From NCBI RefSeq assembly GCF_016899955.1, contig NZ_JACJJL010000017.1:30244-94243 (forward strand): a stretch of DNA of 64,000 nucleotides, written 5' to 3'. The notes under the pieces are model-generated. The model had not been told where the DNA came from. It saw only the letters and a program-made list of their open reading frames with translations, and searched no databases. The number at the start of each line of letters is the position of its first letter. The first letter of the stretch is position 1. Source of the DNA: Marseilla massiliensis (GTDB lineage Bacteria; Bacteroidota; Bacteroidia; Bacteroidales; Bacteroidaceae). Positions 53,144 to 61,939 of this stretch are shown piece after piece. Position numbers and translations under genes: made by a program.

Positions 53144-53667
53144 TGGGCGCTGTCGGCAATGTGGAGATAGAGCGCAAGTTCCTCGTCGCGGGCGACGGCT
53201 ACAAGCGCCTGGCCTGCGGCAGCAGCCGCATACGGCAGGGATACATCTGCAGCGAGCCCGGTCGCACGGTAAGGGTGCGCCTGCGCGGCGGCCGTGGTTA
53301 CCTCACCATAAAGGGCCCTTCGGCCGATGGCGGCCTGAGCCGCTATGAGTTTGAGAGGGAAATCACGGCCGACGAGGCCAACGCCCTCTTCGACCTCTGC
53401 GAGCCGGGCGCCATCGACAAGACGCGCTGGATTGTAGAGTGGGGCGGCCATACGTTTGAGGTCGACGAGTTCCACGGCTGCAACGACGGGCTGACCGTGG
53501 CCGAGGTGGAGCTGGCCTCGCCCACAGAGCAGGTCGACCTGCCGCCGTTCGCAGGCCGCGAGGTCACCGGCGACCGCCGGTTTTACAATTCCAGCCTCAC
53601 CAAACGGCCTTTCACCGACTGGAGCGACGCCGAGCGAGCAGAAGTGCTGCGCCCAGCGCAAGGCTGA
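53143..53667 (+). CDS. CYTH-domain triphosphate tunnel metalloenzyme
   Basis: 174 residues. The CYTH signature EIERKFLV is near the start, followed by charged strand motifs lining the tunnel (IRQGYI, RVRLRGGRGYLTIKG, YEFEREI, KTRWIVEW, FEVDEFHG, AEVELAS). Members hydrolyse inorganic triphosphate, thiamine triphosphate or nucleoside triphosphates with Mg/Mn; which one cannot be told. Coupled to the small membrane protein through TGATG. Its last 56 bases overlap the end of the opposite-strand VanZ-like gene. Confidence 0.9.
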   Translation: MGAVGNVEIERKFLVAGDGYKRLACGSSRIRQGYICSEPGRTVRVRLRGGRGYLTIKGPSADGGLSRYEFEREITADEANALFDLCEPGAIDKTRWIVEWGGHTFEVDEFHGCNDGLTVAEVELASPTEQVDLPPFAGREVTGDRRFYNSSLTKRPFTDWSDAERAEVLRPAQG

Positions 53668-54007
53668 CGCCTATGGCGTTTGCCACCAGGTCGGCCAGGT
53701 CGCCGCTGCGCCGGCCCCCGGTGCAGTATGCCTGAAGCAGTTCGATGGCCCCGCTCATGGCCACGGGGGCAACCCAGCCTGCCGCCGCCACGCGTGGGGT
53801 AATGGTCTTGTGCTTGTTGCGCAGCAGGTATTCGGCCCAGAGAATGAGGCACGTTCCGCCGTACATGGCCACGTGAACCCACTTGTCAATGAACCTCACG
53901 TTGTCGAGTTCCGTGTGTGGCGGCGTGAAGAAAGACAGGTACCAGATGGCTGCCACGCATGCCGTCGTGAGCGGGTATTTTCTTATCAATCGATATGTCT
54001 GTTGCAT
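53612..54007 (-). CDS. VanZ-like integral membrane protein
   Basis: 131 residues with about four membrane helices and the family pattern DKWVHVAMYGGTCLILW plus SGAIELLQAYCTGGRRSGDLADLVANAIG (E..Q....R..D..D...N..G). Role unknown outside VanZ teicoplanin resistance. Its 3' end overlaps the CYTH gene by 56 bases in convergent orientation, so both coding tails share DNA. Divergent from the NSS transporter with a 75-base gap. Confidence 0.88.
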   Translation of the reverse strand: MQQTYRLIRKYPLTTACVAAIWYLSFFTPPHTELDNVRFIDKWVHVAMYGGTCLILWAEYLLRNKHKTITPRVAAAGWVAPVAMSGAIELLQAYCTGGRRSGDLADLVANAIGVSLALGAALLLARRRSSR

Positions 54008-54029
54008 ATTTGCTTTCGTTTACGGTGCA

Positions 54030-54057
54030 AATTTACTGATTTTTTTATAATTTTGCA
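54030..54057. promoter_or_regulatory. Divergent promoters of the VanZ-like and NSS transporter genes
   Basis: TAAATTTG on the minus strand (54030-54037) faces the VanZ-like gene; TAATTTTG on the plus strand (54050-54057) faces the transporter. They are 12 bases apart, so the polymerases probably compete. -33 boxes are not clear. Confidence 0.5.
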
Positions 54058-54082
54058 CTATGAATAATGACAAAACAACTTT

Positions 54083-55447
54083 ATGGCACAGTTAGAAAGA
54101 GCTAAATTCGGAAGCAAGCTGGGCGTCATCCTCGCCACGGCGGGCTCGGCGGTGGGGCTTGGCAACGTGTGGCGTTTCCCCTACCTGGCCGGCGAGAACG
54201 GCGGTGCGGCTTTCATGTTGGTATATATTGGTTGCGTGCTTTTGCTGGGCATGCCGTGCATGGTGTCCGAGTTCATAGTCGGGCGGCGCGCCCAGGCAAA
54301 CGCGGCGCGTGCCTTCCGCATGCTCGGCGGGCGCACGCCGCTGGCCCTTGTAGGCTACATGGGCGTGATAACCGGCACGCTCATCACCGGCTACTACGCC
54401 GTGGTGTCGGGCTGGTGCCTCGAGTACATCTACGCATCGGCGGCAGGTCACTTTGCCGGGGCGGGCCCTGCTGAGGTGAGCCGCTACTTTGCCGACTTCG
54501 AGACCGACCCCGTGAGGCCCATTGTGTGGATGGTGCTGGTGTTCCTGGCCACCCATTGGGTGATAGTCCACGGCGTGCGCGACGGCATAGAACGGGCCTC
54601 GAAGCTGATGATGCCGGCCCTTTTCATACTGCTTCTCATTGTGGTGGTGGCCTCATGCCTGCTGCCCGGTGCGGTGAGGGGCATTGAGTTTCTGTTCAAG
54701 CCCGACTTCAGCAAGGTGACCGGAGGCGTGTTCCTGAGCGCCCTCGGCCAGGCTTTCTATTCGCTAAGCATAGGCATGGGCTGCATGTGCACATACGCCT
54801 CTTACTTCGGGCGGCAGACGCGCCTTGGCTCTTCGGCCATGCAGATAGGCGTGATAGTGATACTTGTGGCTGTGCTCTCGGGCCTGATGATATTCCCTGC
54901 GGCCTTCTCCGTGGGCATAAAGCCCGACAGCGGCCCGTCGCTCATATTCATAACGCTGCCCAATGTGTTCCGCGAGGCTTTCGGCTTTGCCCCTGTCCTG
55001 GGCTACGTGGTGGCCGTGTTGTTCTACGTGCTGCTCACCCTGGCCGCGCTGACGTCGCTCATCTCGCTCCATGAGGTGAGCACGGCGTTCCTCCACGAGG
55101 AGCTCCACATCACCCGCCGCCGTGCCGCCACTATAGTCACGGCCACGGGCATAGTGCTCGGCGGGCTCTGTTCGCTGTCGCTCGGAGGCCGTGAGTGGCT
55201 GACGCTGTTTGGCCGCCCGCTGTTCGAGCTGTGCGACTTTGTCACCGGCCAGATGCTCATGCCCTTCGGCGGCATACTCATCTGCCTGCTTGTGGGCTGG
55301 TATCTGCCCCACAAGCTCGTGCGCGACGAGTTTACCAACTGGGGCACGCTGCCCGGCCGCTACCTGCGTCTCTTTGTCTTCTGCGTGAAGTATGTGTGCC
55401 CTATATGCATAGTGCTGATATTCCTCAACCAGCTGGGGCTGCTCTGA
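54083..55447 (+). CDS. Sodium-dependent transporter, NSS/SNF family
   Basis: 454 residues. The TM1 signature GSAVGLGNVWRFPYLAGENGGAAF contains the unwound sodium- and substrate-binding segment. About 11-12 membrane helices follow, with the glycine-rich motif FYSLSIGMGCMCTYASYF in the TM6 region. Bacterial members carry amino acids such as leucine, tryptophan or tyrosine with Na+; substrate not readable. No solute-binding partner nearby. Confidence 0.93.
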   Translation: MAQLERAKFGSKLGVILATAGSAVGLGNVWRFPYLAGENGGAAFMLVYIGCVLLLGMPCMVSEFIVGRRAQANAARAFRMLGGRTPLALVGYMGVITGTLITGYYAVVSGWCLEYIYASAAGHFAGAGPAEVSRYFADFETDPVRPIVWMVLVFLATHWVIVHGVRDGIERASKLMMPALFILLLIVVVASCLLPGAVRGIEFLFKPDFSKVTGGVFLSALGQAFYSLSIGMGCMCTYASYFGRQTRLGSSAMQIGVIVILVAVLSGLMIFPAAFSVGIKPDSGPSLIFITLPNVFREAFGFAPVLGYVVAVLFYVLLTLAALTSLISLHEVSTAFLHEELHITRRRAATIVTATGIVLGGLCSLSLGGREWLTLFGRPLFELCDFVTGQMLMPFGGILICLLVGWYLPHKLVRDEFTNWGTLPGRYLRLFVFCVKYVCPICIVLIFLNQLGLL

Positions 55448-55477
55448 CGCAGCGACGGCCAAACCGAAGCATGAGCC

Positions 55478-56368
55478 ATGAAGCACCGCCCTGACCTGTT
55501 TTACCAGCGCACCGACCGCCGTGCGGCCTTGGCCCTGGTTGGCTTGGCAGCCGTTTGCACCGCGCTCGTGGTGTGGCTGGGCGGCAGCCGCGGTGGCGGC
55601 GCCCCGGCCGTTGTCACCGACACGGTGTATGCCAGTGTGCCCGGTGGCGGCCCCGGTGGCCACGCCGACATGTATGTGGGGCCCGTCGAGGAGCGCCGCA
55701 CGGAGCTGTTTGCCTTCGACCCCAACACTGCCGACAGTACCGCCCTGCTGCGCCTGGGGCTGCGGCCGTGGCAGGTGCGCGCCATATACAGGTACAGGGC
55801 CAGGGGCGGGGTGTACCGCCGTCCCGACGACTTTGCGCGGCTCTACGGGCTCACCGCGGGCGAGTTCAGGCGCTTGCGCCCGTACATTACCATATCGCCC
55901 GACTTCATGCCTGCCGCCACGCTCGTGGCCGACAGTGCCTTGGGGCGCGACACGCTGCGCTACCCGGTCAAGCTGAAGGCCGGCGAGAGCATAGTGCTCA
56001 ACACCGCCGACACGGCCGAGCTGCGCCGCGTGCCGGGCATCGGGGCCTATTTCGCGCGAGCCATTGTGCGCTACGGCGAGCGGCTGGGCGGATATGTCAG
56101 CACCGCACAGCTCGACGAGATTGACGGTTTTCCCAAAGAGGCAAAGCCATATTTCACCATCAGCGACCCGCATCAGCGGCGTATGAACCTCAACACGCTG
56201 CCGATGAGTTCACTGCGGCGCCATCCTTACATCAGTTTCTACCAGGCCAAGGCCATCGTAGACTACCGCCGCCAGCACGGACGGCTGCAGAGTCTCGACG
56301 ACCTGAGGCTGTGCCGCGACTTCACTCCCGAGGCCATCAGGCGGCTCGAACCTTACGTTGAATTTTGA
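55478..56368 (+). CDS. Membrane-anchored helix-hairpin-helix protein (ComEA-like)
   Basis: 296 residues: one N-terminal membrane helix (about 17-35), a Gly/Pro-rich linker, then three HhH-type modules (FDPNTADSTALLRLGLRPWQVRAI; LNTADTAELRRVPGIGAYFARAIVRY; MNLNTLPMSSLRRHPYISFYQAKAIVDY). This places DNA-binding modules outside the inner membrane, as in ComEA. Many Bacteroidales carry such proteins without proven competence. It ends where the radical-SAM gene begins (stop at 56366-56368, ATG at 56371), so the pair is coupled. Confidence 0.88.
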   Translation: MKHRPDLFYQRTDRRAALALVGLAAVCTALVVWLGGSRGGGAPAVVTDTVYASVPGGGPGGHADMYVGPVEERRTELFAFDPNTADSTALLRLGLRPWQVRAIYRYRARGGVYRRPDDFARLYGLTAGEFRRLRPYITISPDFMPAATLVADSALGRDTLRYPVKLKAGESIVLNTADTAELRRVPGIGAYFARAIVRYGERLGGYVSTAQLDEIDGFPKEAKPYFTISDPHQRRMNLNTLPMSSLRRHPYISFYQAKAIVDYRRQHGRLQSLDDLRLCRDFTPEAIRRLEPYVEF

Positions 56369-56370
56369 GA

Positions 56371-57570
56371 ATGAATGCCATATCACCTTTTGCGCGCCCG
56401 TTTTACGTCATGCTCAAGCCTGCCGGGCCGCGTTGCAACCTGCATTGCCGCTACTGTTACTACACCGAGAAGCAGTCGCTGTATGCCGGTGGCGGTGGCG
56501 AGGCCATCGACGACGCTATGCTCGAGAGCTTCACCCGGCAGTACATCGAGGCCCAGACGTCGCCCGACGTGCTCTTCACGTGGCACGGCGGCGAGCCCCT
56601 GCTGCGCCCGCTGTCGTTTTACCGCAGGGCGCTGGCGCTGCAGCGGCGCTATGCCGGCGGCCGCCACATAGACAACTGCCTGCAGACCAACGGCACGCTG
56701 CTCACCGACGAGTGGTGCCGTTTCTTCAGCGATGAGGGCTTCCTTGTAGGCATCAGCATCGACGGGCCGCGCGAGATGCACGACGCTTTGCGCGGGCCCA
56801 CGTTCGACAGGGTGATGCGCGGCATCGAGTTGCTCGACCGTCACGGTGTGGAATGGAACGCCATGGCCACTGTCAACAGCGCCAACGTGGGCCACCCGCA
56901 GGAGTTCTACCGCTTCTTCCGCTCCATAGGCTGCCGTTACCTGCAGTTTACGCCGGTGGTAGAGCGCACCCGCGACGACGCGTCGCCGCTCTCGGTGCCC
57001 GGCTGGGAAGAGGGCGGCAGGCTCACGCCCGAGTCGGTGGACGCCGCCCGGTGGGGCGACTTTGCCTGCGGGGTGTTCGACGAGTGGGTCAGGGCCGACG
57101 TGGGCAGCGTGTTCGTACAGCTCTTCGACGCCACCCTGGCCAACTGGGCCGGAGTGGCTCCGGGCGTATGCTCGCTGGCCGGGGTGTGCGGACAGTCGCC
57201 GGCCATGGAGGCCGACGGCACGCTGTACTGTTGCGACCACTTTGTGTTTCCGCAATACAGCCTTGGCAACATGCGCCACAAAAGCATAACGGAGATGGCC
57301 TACGGGCAGCGGCTGCGCGACTTCGGGCTGCGCAAGCACACGGCGCTCACGCGCCAGTGCCGCGAGTGCAGGTGGCTGTTTGCCTGCAACGGCGAGTGCC
57401 CCCGCAACCGTTTTGTGCGCGACCGCTACGGCAACAGCGGCCACAACTATCTGTGCGAGGGCTATGCAAGGTATTTTTCGCACGTTGCCCCTTACATGGA
57501 TTTCATGAAGGCCGAGCTTGATGCGGGCCGCGCCCCGGCCAACGTGATGGGCGCGCGCATAGGGGGCTGA
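56371..57570 (+). CDS. Anaerobic sulfatase-maturating enzyme (radical SAM, SPASM)
   Basis: Oxidises a Cys or Ser of sulfatases to formylglycine. 399 residues. The radical-SAM cluster motif CNLHCRYCYY is preceded by the family-typical MLKPAGPR. The SPASM region has clustered cysteines binding two auxiliary clusters (CSLAGVCG, LYCCDHFVFPQYSLGN, CRECRWLFACNGECPRNRF). No sulfatase gene lies in the window; its targets must be elsewhere. Start taken at the ATG three bases after the preceding stop; a TTG at 56365 overlaps that stop and is less likely. Confidence 0.93.
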   Translation: MNAISPFARPFYVMLKPAGPRCNLHCRYCYYTEKQSLYAGGGGEAIDDAMLESFTRQYIEAQTSPDVLFTWHGGEPLLRPLSFYRRALALQRRYAGGRHIDNCLQTNGTLLTDEWCRFFSDEGFLVGISIDGPREMHDALRGPTFDRVMRGIELLDRHGVEWNAMATVNSANVGHPQEFYRFFRSIGCRYLQFTPVVERTRDDASPLSVPGWEEGGRLTPESVDAARWGDFACGVFDEWVRADVGSVFVQLFDATLANWAGVAPGVCSLAGVCGQSPAMEADGTLYCCDHFVFPQYSLGNMRHKSITEMAYGQRLRDFGLRKHTALTRQCRECRWLFACNGECPRNRFVRDRYGNSGHNYLCEGYARYFSHVAPYMDFMKAELDAGRAPANVMGARIGG

Positions 57571-57666
57571 GGCCGGCTTCGCCCCGCCGGTGTAGTGATA
57601 TTTCGCCACTCGCCGAGCAAAACCGCATCCGTAGACAACCGCCTGGCGCACAGGTAGTTGGCAATA

Positions 57667-57754
57667 CGCCCCGTTTCGCATTGCGAAACGGGGCGTATTG
57701 CGTTCCGATATGTGCCGTATTGCAACCCGATATGGCCCTTATGGCCCGGCCGTC
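57667..57754. repeat. Intergenic 4 x 22-bp repeat array, copy F
   Basis: Units at 57667, 57689, 57711 and 57733. Heads: CGCCCCGTTTCGC, CGGGGCGTATTGC, TGTGCCGTATTGC, TGGCCCTTATGGC; tails AAA, ATA, ATA and GTC. The first two units form a long inverted repeat (CGCCCCGTTTCGC / GCGAAACGGGGCG). It lies between the convergent sulfatase-maturase and GH106 fusion genes. The upstream flank GGTAGTTG matches that of copy C. Confidence 0.85.
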
Positions 57755-57845
57755 AGGCCGTGGCCGCGGGGTGGGGCGGGCTTTGTCGGGTTTTTTCATG
57801 GCCGCCGCCGGGCGTGGCCTTGGCTGTGGCCGTGGTGGCGCGGCG

Positions 57846-60800
57846 TCAGCGTTCCACCACTATCGTCACCGGGCCGAGCAGGCCCGAGGGCAGCAACGGG
57901 TCGTCTTTCTCGAAAAACTTAAACGAGACTACAGCCTTGCGGCCCTGCTGCGGGCGCGGCAGCCCCTTGGCCAGCCACTCGGGCACGCTCTTCATCTGCC
58001 GCCCGATGACGGGGGTGCCCGGTGCGTATGAGTAGCGTATGGGTTCGCTCCACTCCATGTCGTTGGGCAGTTGCTCGTCGCCAATCATCCGGTTGGGCCA
58101 CAGGTTGGTCACCTCTATCTCCACCTCATTGTCACCGCCGTCAATGAAGTCGGTGATGTCGCAGCGGTAGGGCTTCTTCCACAGGTGGGCACACTCGCGC
58201 CCGTTGACCGAAACGCGTGCCGTGTGCTTCACGTCGCCCAGGCAGAGCACGTAGCGCGCCCTGCGGTCTTTGCGCCCTATGTCGATGGTCTTGGTGTATG
58301 TGGCCGAGCCCGAGAAATAGCGTACGCCAGCGTCGGGGTGCTCGTTCCACGGCATCAGGCTGTCCAGCCTGACCTCGGCCGGTGCGCCCCATCCCTCGGC
58401 AAAGCGCAGCGTCCAGCCTCCACCTACGGCCAGGGTGTCGGCCTCATGCCGTCTGTGCGTGTTGTGTGCGGCAGGCAGGGCCGTGGCCGTTCGGCGCAAG
58501 ACGATGAACAGGGCCTCGTGCTCGTCGAAGTCTATCTTCACCGTAGTGCCACTGCCGTTGTCGCTCCACGCCATGGCTGTGTGTCTGGTGCCGGTGTCCG
58601 GGTGCCATATCTCGGGCGTGCGTCCTGCCGACGCAATGCTGATGGTGGCCGAAAAGGCCGAGTCGAGTGTGTTGGCTATGAAGTAAATGTCGGTAGCCCC
58701 GTCGCGGCGGTGAGTCCACTGCAGGCTGCCGGCATCGGCCCGCAGCGACGGGTGCCTGCTCCTGTAGTCGTCGGCGTGGCGGCCGCGTTGCAGCAGCGCC
58801 TGGCAGCGGGCAAGATAGTCGAAGAGCAGTCGGGCCGCCCCGCTGCGCCACCACGTCTGCCCCGGTGTGCACCATGCCCCCCACTTGCCGAAAGTCATGC
58901 CCGGCACGGCGCCGGGCCACGGGTTTTGGGCGCCGGCGTGAATCATCAGGGCGTTCACCCCGAGGCAAAACGCCCTGTCGGCCATGCGCTTCATGTCTTC
59001 GGGGCTTTCACGCCAGGCGGCCGGGGCCCACGCCGTAAACCCCTCGGCATACACCCGCCGCAGCCCGTTGGCGTGGGCTACGGCAGTGTGGCGCGGCACG
59101 CTGGGCCACCCCCAGTTCTCGGGCTTGAGCCAAAACTCGGTGCAGAAGCAGTCGTCGGGCAGTTGGCGGGTGATGGCTTCGGTGCTTATGGGACTGAAAG
59201 GCTTGGCCCTGCCCGTGCCGTAGGGCTGGTAGAGCAGCCTGATGCCGCCGCTTTGGTGGGCCAGCTCGGCCATGTAGCCATAGTAGTTTTCGGCAAAGAG
59301 GGTCATCACCACCTTTTGGAAGTCGGTGTAGAAGCGCTTCGACTGCCCGGCGTCGCCCACGTTATGGCCTGCCATTACCGGCAGCCATGGCAACAGGTCG
59401 TAGCCCGTTCGGGCCTTGAACTCGCCTGGCATCAGTGGCGTCCAGTCTTGTCCGCCGGCCTCGTAGCTGTCTATCTCCAGCCGGCAGAAGGTTTGCCCGG
59501 CGTCGTCGCCGGCAATGTCGAGCAGCATTTCGGGGTAGCTCTCCCAATAGCGGCGCACGGCTTCGCGGCTCATCTTGTCGCATTCAAGCCCGAGGCCGCC
59601 GTAGGGGGCAGTGGCTTCGTTGGTCTTTCCGTTGGTGGTGTGGCCGAAGCGCATCAGCCGCCATGTACCCTTGGCCAGCTCCGGCCTGGCCTGCGACGTG
59701 GCCGCGTCGAACGTGGCGCTGATGTCAATCACGTCGGCAGGGCCGGCAATGGTGTCGGCGGGCATGGCCAGCACGGCAATGTCGCGGTAGAAATCATATC
59801 TCGGGTCGGTGGCAGGCCGGCGCAGCTCGATTGGCCCGGCGTGGCGGCCGATGGTCACCACGGTGTCGGTCCATACCAGTTTCTGCATGGAATACTCAGG
59901 CGTCACCGTGGGATAGGCGCTCGACGACCACCCCGGGCAGTTGTGGGTGCCAAACGTCAGGCCGAGCCTGCGGCACTCGCTGATGGCGTGGCGCATCAGC
60001 CTGCGCCAGTTGTCGGTGCCGATGGCGTTGGCCGTGTCGCGCGCGGCCACCTGCATGGGCCCCCCTACAATGAACTGCTGCACGCCACCTATGCCCGCGC
60101 TGCGGTAGGCTTCAAGGTCGGCAGTGATGCCCTCGGCCGTCACAATGCCGTCCATCCACTGCCATATCATCAGCGGGCGGGCTTCTTGCGGCGGGCAGTC
60201 GAAGGCCGAGTCGGGCGGCGTCAGAAAGGTCTTTATCCTGCCCATGGCCTCGGCCTGCTGCGTTTTGTCAAAGCCGTGGCCCGCGCCGAACACCACGTGC
60301 AGGCTGGCGTCGGCATAGGCCTTGGCAGCCCGGCGCGAGTATTCCAGCGGCACCACGTTGTCTTTGTCGCCATGCACTATCAGCACCGGGCCGCCATATC
60401 CGGCCATGGCGGCGCCAACGTCGATGGCCCTTGCCTCTTTGAAGAAGCGGCGGCCCAGCGGCACACCCCACACGCGGGTGGTGTCGGGTATGTCGGCCTC
60501 GCTCTTGTAAGCCTCGTTCCAGTTGTCGGGTATGCACAGTGCGGGATAAACCAGCACGAGGCGGCTCAACTGCGACCGCAGCCCGGCGGCCGCCATGACG
60601 GCAGCCAGTCCGCCCTGGCTCTCGCCGATAATCACGATGCCGGTAGTGTCGACATCGGGCAGCGTGCGCATGTGGGCCACGATGGCACTGAGGTCGGCTG
60701 CCTCGTCGGCCACCGACATGTTCATCGTGTTGGCGTCGCTGCGGCTTCGGGCCGACCCACAGGGGAAGTCGAAGGCGTAGCACTTGTAGCCCATGGCGCA

Positions 60801-61088
60801 GAGCGTGGCGAAATACGCCCGTCCCGAACTGTGGCTGCCGTTGAAGCCGTGGGCTATGATGGCCACGGGGCGGCGCCCGGCGTGGCCCACGGGTGTGGCC
60901 GTGATGCCGTAGATGCGGCGGTTGCCGTTGTTCACCCATGTCTCTTTCTCTGTGAATGTGGTGGCGGCCCGTGCCGTGGCCATGCCTGCGAGGGCGGCCA
61001 GCGATGCCAGCAGCATCGCGGTCCGTGCGGCGAGCTGTGGCAATGATGCTTTGCGTGTGATGAAAGTCAGTAGCGGTAACGATTGCAT
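57846..61088 (-). CDS. Fusion enzyme: alpha/beta-hydrolase (esterase-like) plus GH106 alpha-L-rhamnosidase-like
   Basis: 1080 residues. Signal-like N-terminus (to about residue 41), then a complete alpha/beta-hydrolase (about 45-290) with oxyanion region AHGFNGS, nucleophile elbow GESQGG (Ser157), VHGDKDNVVP (Asp241) and GAGHGF (His271). From about 300 a GH106-type glycosidase begins (PLMIWQWMDGIVTAEGI, FGTHNCPGWSSSA) and ends with a galactose-binding-like beta domain (about 900-1050). The pairing suggests one protein removes an ester and cleaves rhamnose from a pectic side chain. No in-frame break separates the parts. Confidence 0.85.
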   Translation of the reverse strand: MQSLPLLTFITRKASLPQLAARTAMLLASLAALAGMATARAATTFTEKETWVNNGNRRIYGITATPVGHAGRRPVAIIAHGFNGSHSSGRAYFATLCAMGYKCYAFDFPCGSARSRSDANTMNMSVADEAADLSAIVAHMRTLPDVDTTGIVIIGESQGGLAAVMAAAGLRSQLSRLVLVYPALCIPDNWNEAYKSEADIPDTTRVWGVPLGRRFFKEARAIDVGAAMAGYGGPVLIVHGDKDNVVPLEYSRRAAKAYADASLHVVFGAGHGFDKTQQAEAMGRIKTFLTPPDSAFDCPPQEARPLMIWQWMDGIVTAEGITADLEAYRSAGIGGVQQFIVGGPMQVAARDTANAIGTDNWRRLMRHAISECRRLGLTFGTHNCPGWSSSAYPTVTPEYSMQKLVWTDTVVTIGRHAGPIELRRPATDPRYDFYRDIAVLAMPADTIAGPADVIDISATFDAATSQARPELAKGTWRLMRFGHTTNGKTNEATAPYGGLGLECDKMSREAVRRYWESYPEMLLDIAGDDAGQTFCRLEIDSYEAGGQDWTPLMPGEFKARTGYDLLPWLPVMAGHNVGDAGQSKRFYTDFQKVVMTLFAENYYGYMAELAHQSGGIRLLYQPYGTGRAKPFSPISTEAITRQLPDDCFCTEFWLKPENWGWPSVPRHTAVAHANGLRRVYAEGFTAWAPAAWRESPEDMKRMADRAFCLGVNALMIHAGAQNPWPGAVPGMTFGKWGAWCTPGQTWWRSGAARLLFDYLARCQALLQRGRHADDYRSRHPSLRADAGSLQWTHRRDGATDIYFIANTLDSAFSATISIASAGRTPEIWHPDTGTRHTAMAWSDNGSGTTVKIDFDEHEALFIVLRRTATALPAAHNTHRRHEADTLAVGGGWTLRFAEGWGAPAEVRLDSLMPWNEHPDAGVRYFSGSATYTKTIDIGRKDRRARYVLCLGDVKHTARVSVNGRECAHLWKKPYRCDITDFIDGGDNEVEIEVTNLWPNRMIGDEQLPNDMEWSEPIRYSYAPGTPVIGRQMKSVPEWLAKGLPRPQQGRKAVVSFKFFEKDDPLLPSGLLGPVTIVVER

Positions 61089-61109
61089 AAGAATAGGGTT
61101 TTAGTGGTG

Positions 61110-61117
61110 CAAAGATA
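61110..61117 (-). promoter_or_regulatory. Promoter -7 box of the esterase-GH106 gene
   Basis: TATCTTTG on the minus strand, 22 bases before the ATG, giving a short leader. No clear TTTG at the standard distance. Confidence 0.5.
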
Positions 61118-61297
61118 CAAATTTTTTCCGAATGTCGGGCCTTGATGCCGGTCAATTATGCTAACGGCCTGTTCCGCCTGCACTTTTGTGAGCCAATGGC
61201 CCGTCCGGGCCACGGCTTGGTTAATGTTGCATGCCGTCGGCCCCGTCGCTGACATTGCCTTATCAGCGGCGGGCCTCTCCGTGGCAAGGCAGTGGCG

Positions 61298-61738
61298 TCA
61301 CGGTCGGCGCTTACTGCCGGATGCCTTGATGAGCGTGCCCATACGCCTTGCGGCATGGCAGGCAACGGCCACGCTCGCCGCCAGTCCGGCCCAATAGTGC
61401 CACAGTCCGGCGTGGGTGCCGGGCCCGTCGATGCCAAGCAGGGCCAGTCCCGACAGGGCGGTGGCGGCAAACATTGCCGTGACAACGGCCGTGGGCAGGG
61501 TTCGCCTGTTGGCCCCACTGGCCATTATCCGCCTGTACCATCGCCGGTGAAACCATATATGGGCTGCCACGGCTGCAGTGAAGGCCGCCGAGGCAACCAC
61601 ATGGCAGACTGCCATGTCGTGCCAGCAGTCGTGGTTGCCGGTGTGTGCGGCGGCGTGTAGAGCCATCCCCGTGGCAGTGATAAGCACAAAGGTGGGCACC
61701 AAGGCCCAGTCTGTTGCTAGTGATTTTTTCATCGTCAT
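61298..61738 (-). CDS. DUF4405-like small membrane protein
   Basis: 146 residues with four predicted membrane helices and His-rich motifs between them (HDCWHDMAVCHVV, AHIWFHRRWYRRI, GLWHYWAG), resembling DUF4405 and cytochrome b561-type heme-binding bundles. The frame is open further upstream, but that part is the 66-bp repeat. I start at MTMKK; MKK two codons later is equally possible. It is the next gene after the Crp/Fnr gene on the same strand and may be its target (inference). A redox role is plausible from the histidines only. Confidence 0.75.
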   Translation of the reverse strand: MTMKKSLATDWALVPTFVLITATGMALHAAAHTGNHDCWHDMAVCHVVASAAFTAAVAAHIWFHRRWYRRIMASGANRRTLPTAVVTAMFAATALSGLALLGIDGPGTHAGLWHYWAGLAASVAVACHAARRMGTLIKASGSKRRP

Positions 61739-61758
61739 GTGGTTTATTTGGTGAAAAC

Positions 61759-61890
61759 ATAATGCAAGCGAGGGCAATGGGAGCTTGCTCACTGATTGCC
61801 GAGTGCAGCTTATCTTATGCAAAGATAATGCAAGCGAGGGCAATGCAAGCTTGCTTGAACATTGCCGAGTGCAGCTTATCTTATGCAAAG
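61759..61890. repeat. 66-bp direct repeat carrying the promoter of the DUF4405-like gene
   Basis: Copies at 61759-61824 and 61825-61890, nearly identical, each with GCCGAGTGCAGCTTATC and ending TTATGCAAAG. At their junction the minus strand reads TTG (61846-61848), an 18-base spacer and TATCTTTG (61820-61827), a good promoter. The duplication creates that box: the copy-1 end joined to the copy-2 start supplies the full TATCTTTG. Confidence 0.75.
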
Positions 61891-61939
61891 GTCGCAATAA
61901 CGACCGTCACAGACGATAACAATTGTAAAGAAACGGGCC

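Noticed and set aside
57667..57754. Reading the arrays as ordinary intrinsic terminators
   Set aside because: The palindrome centre has no loop, no T tract follows consistently, and copies also occur between divergent genes (A, D) and inside an operon (B).
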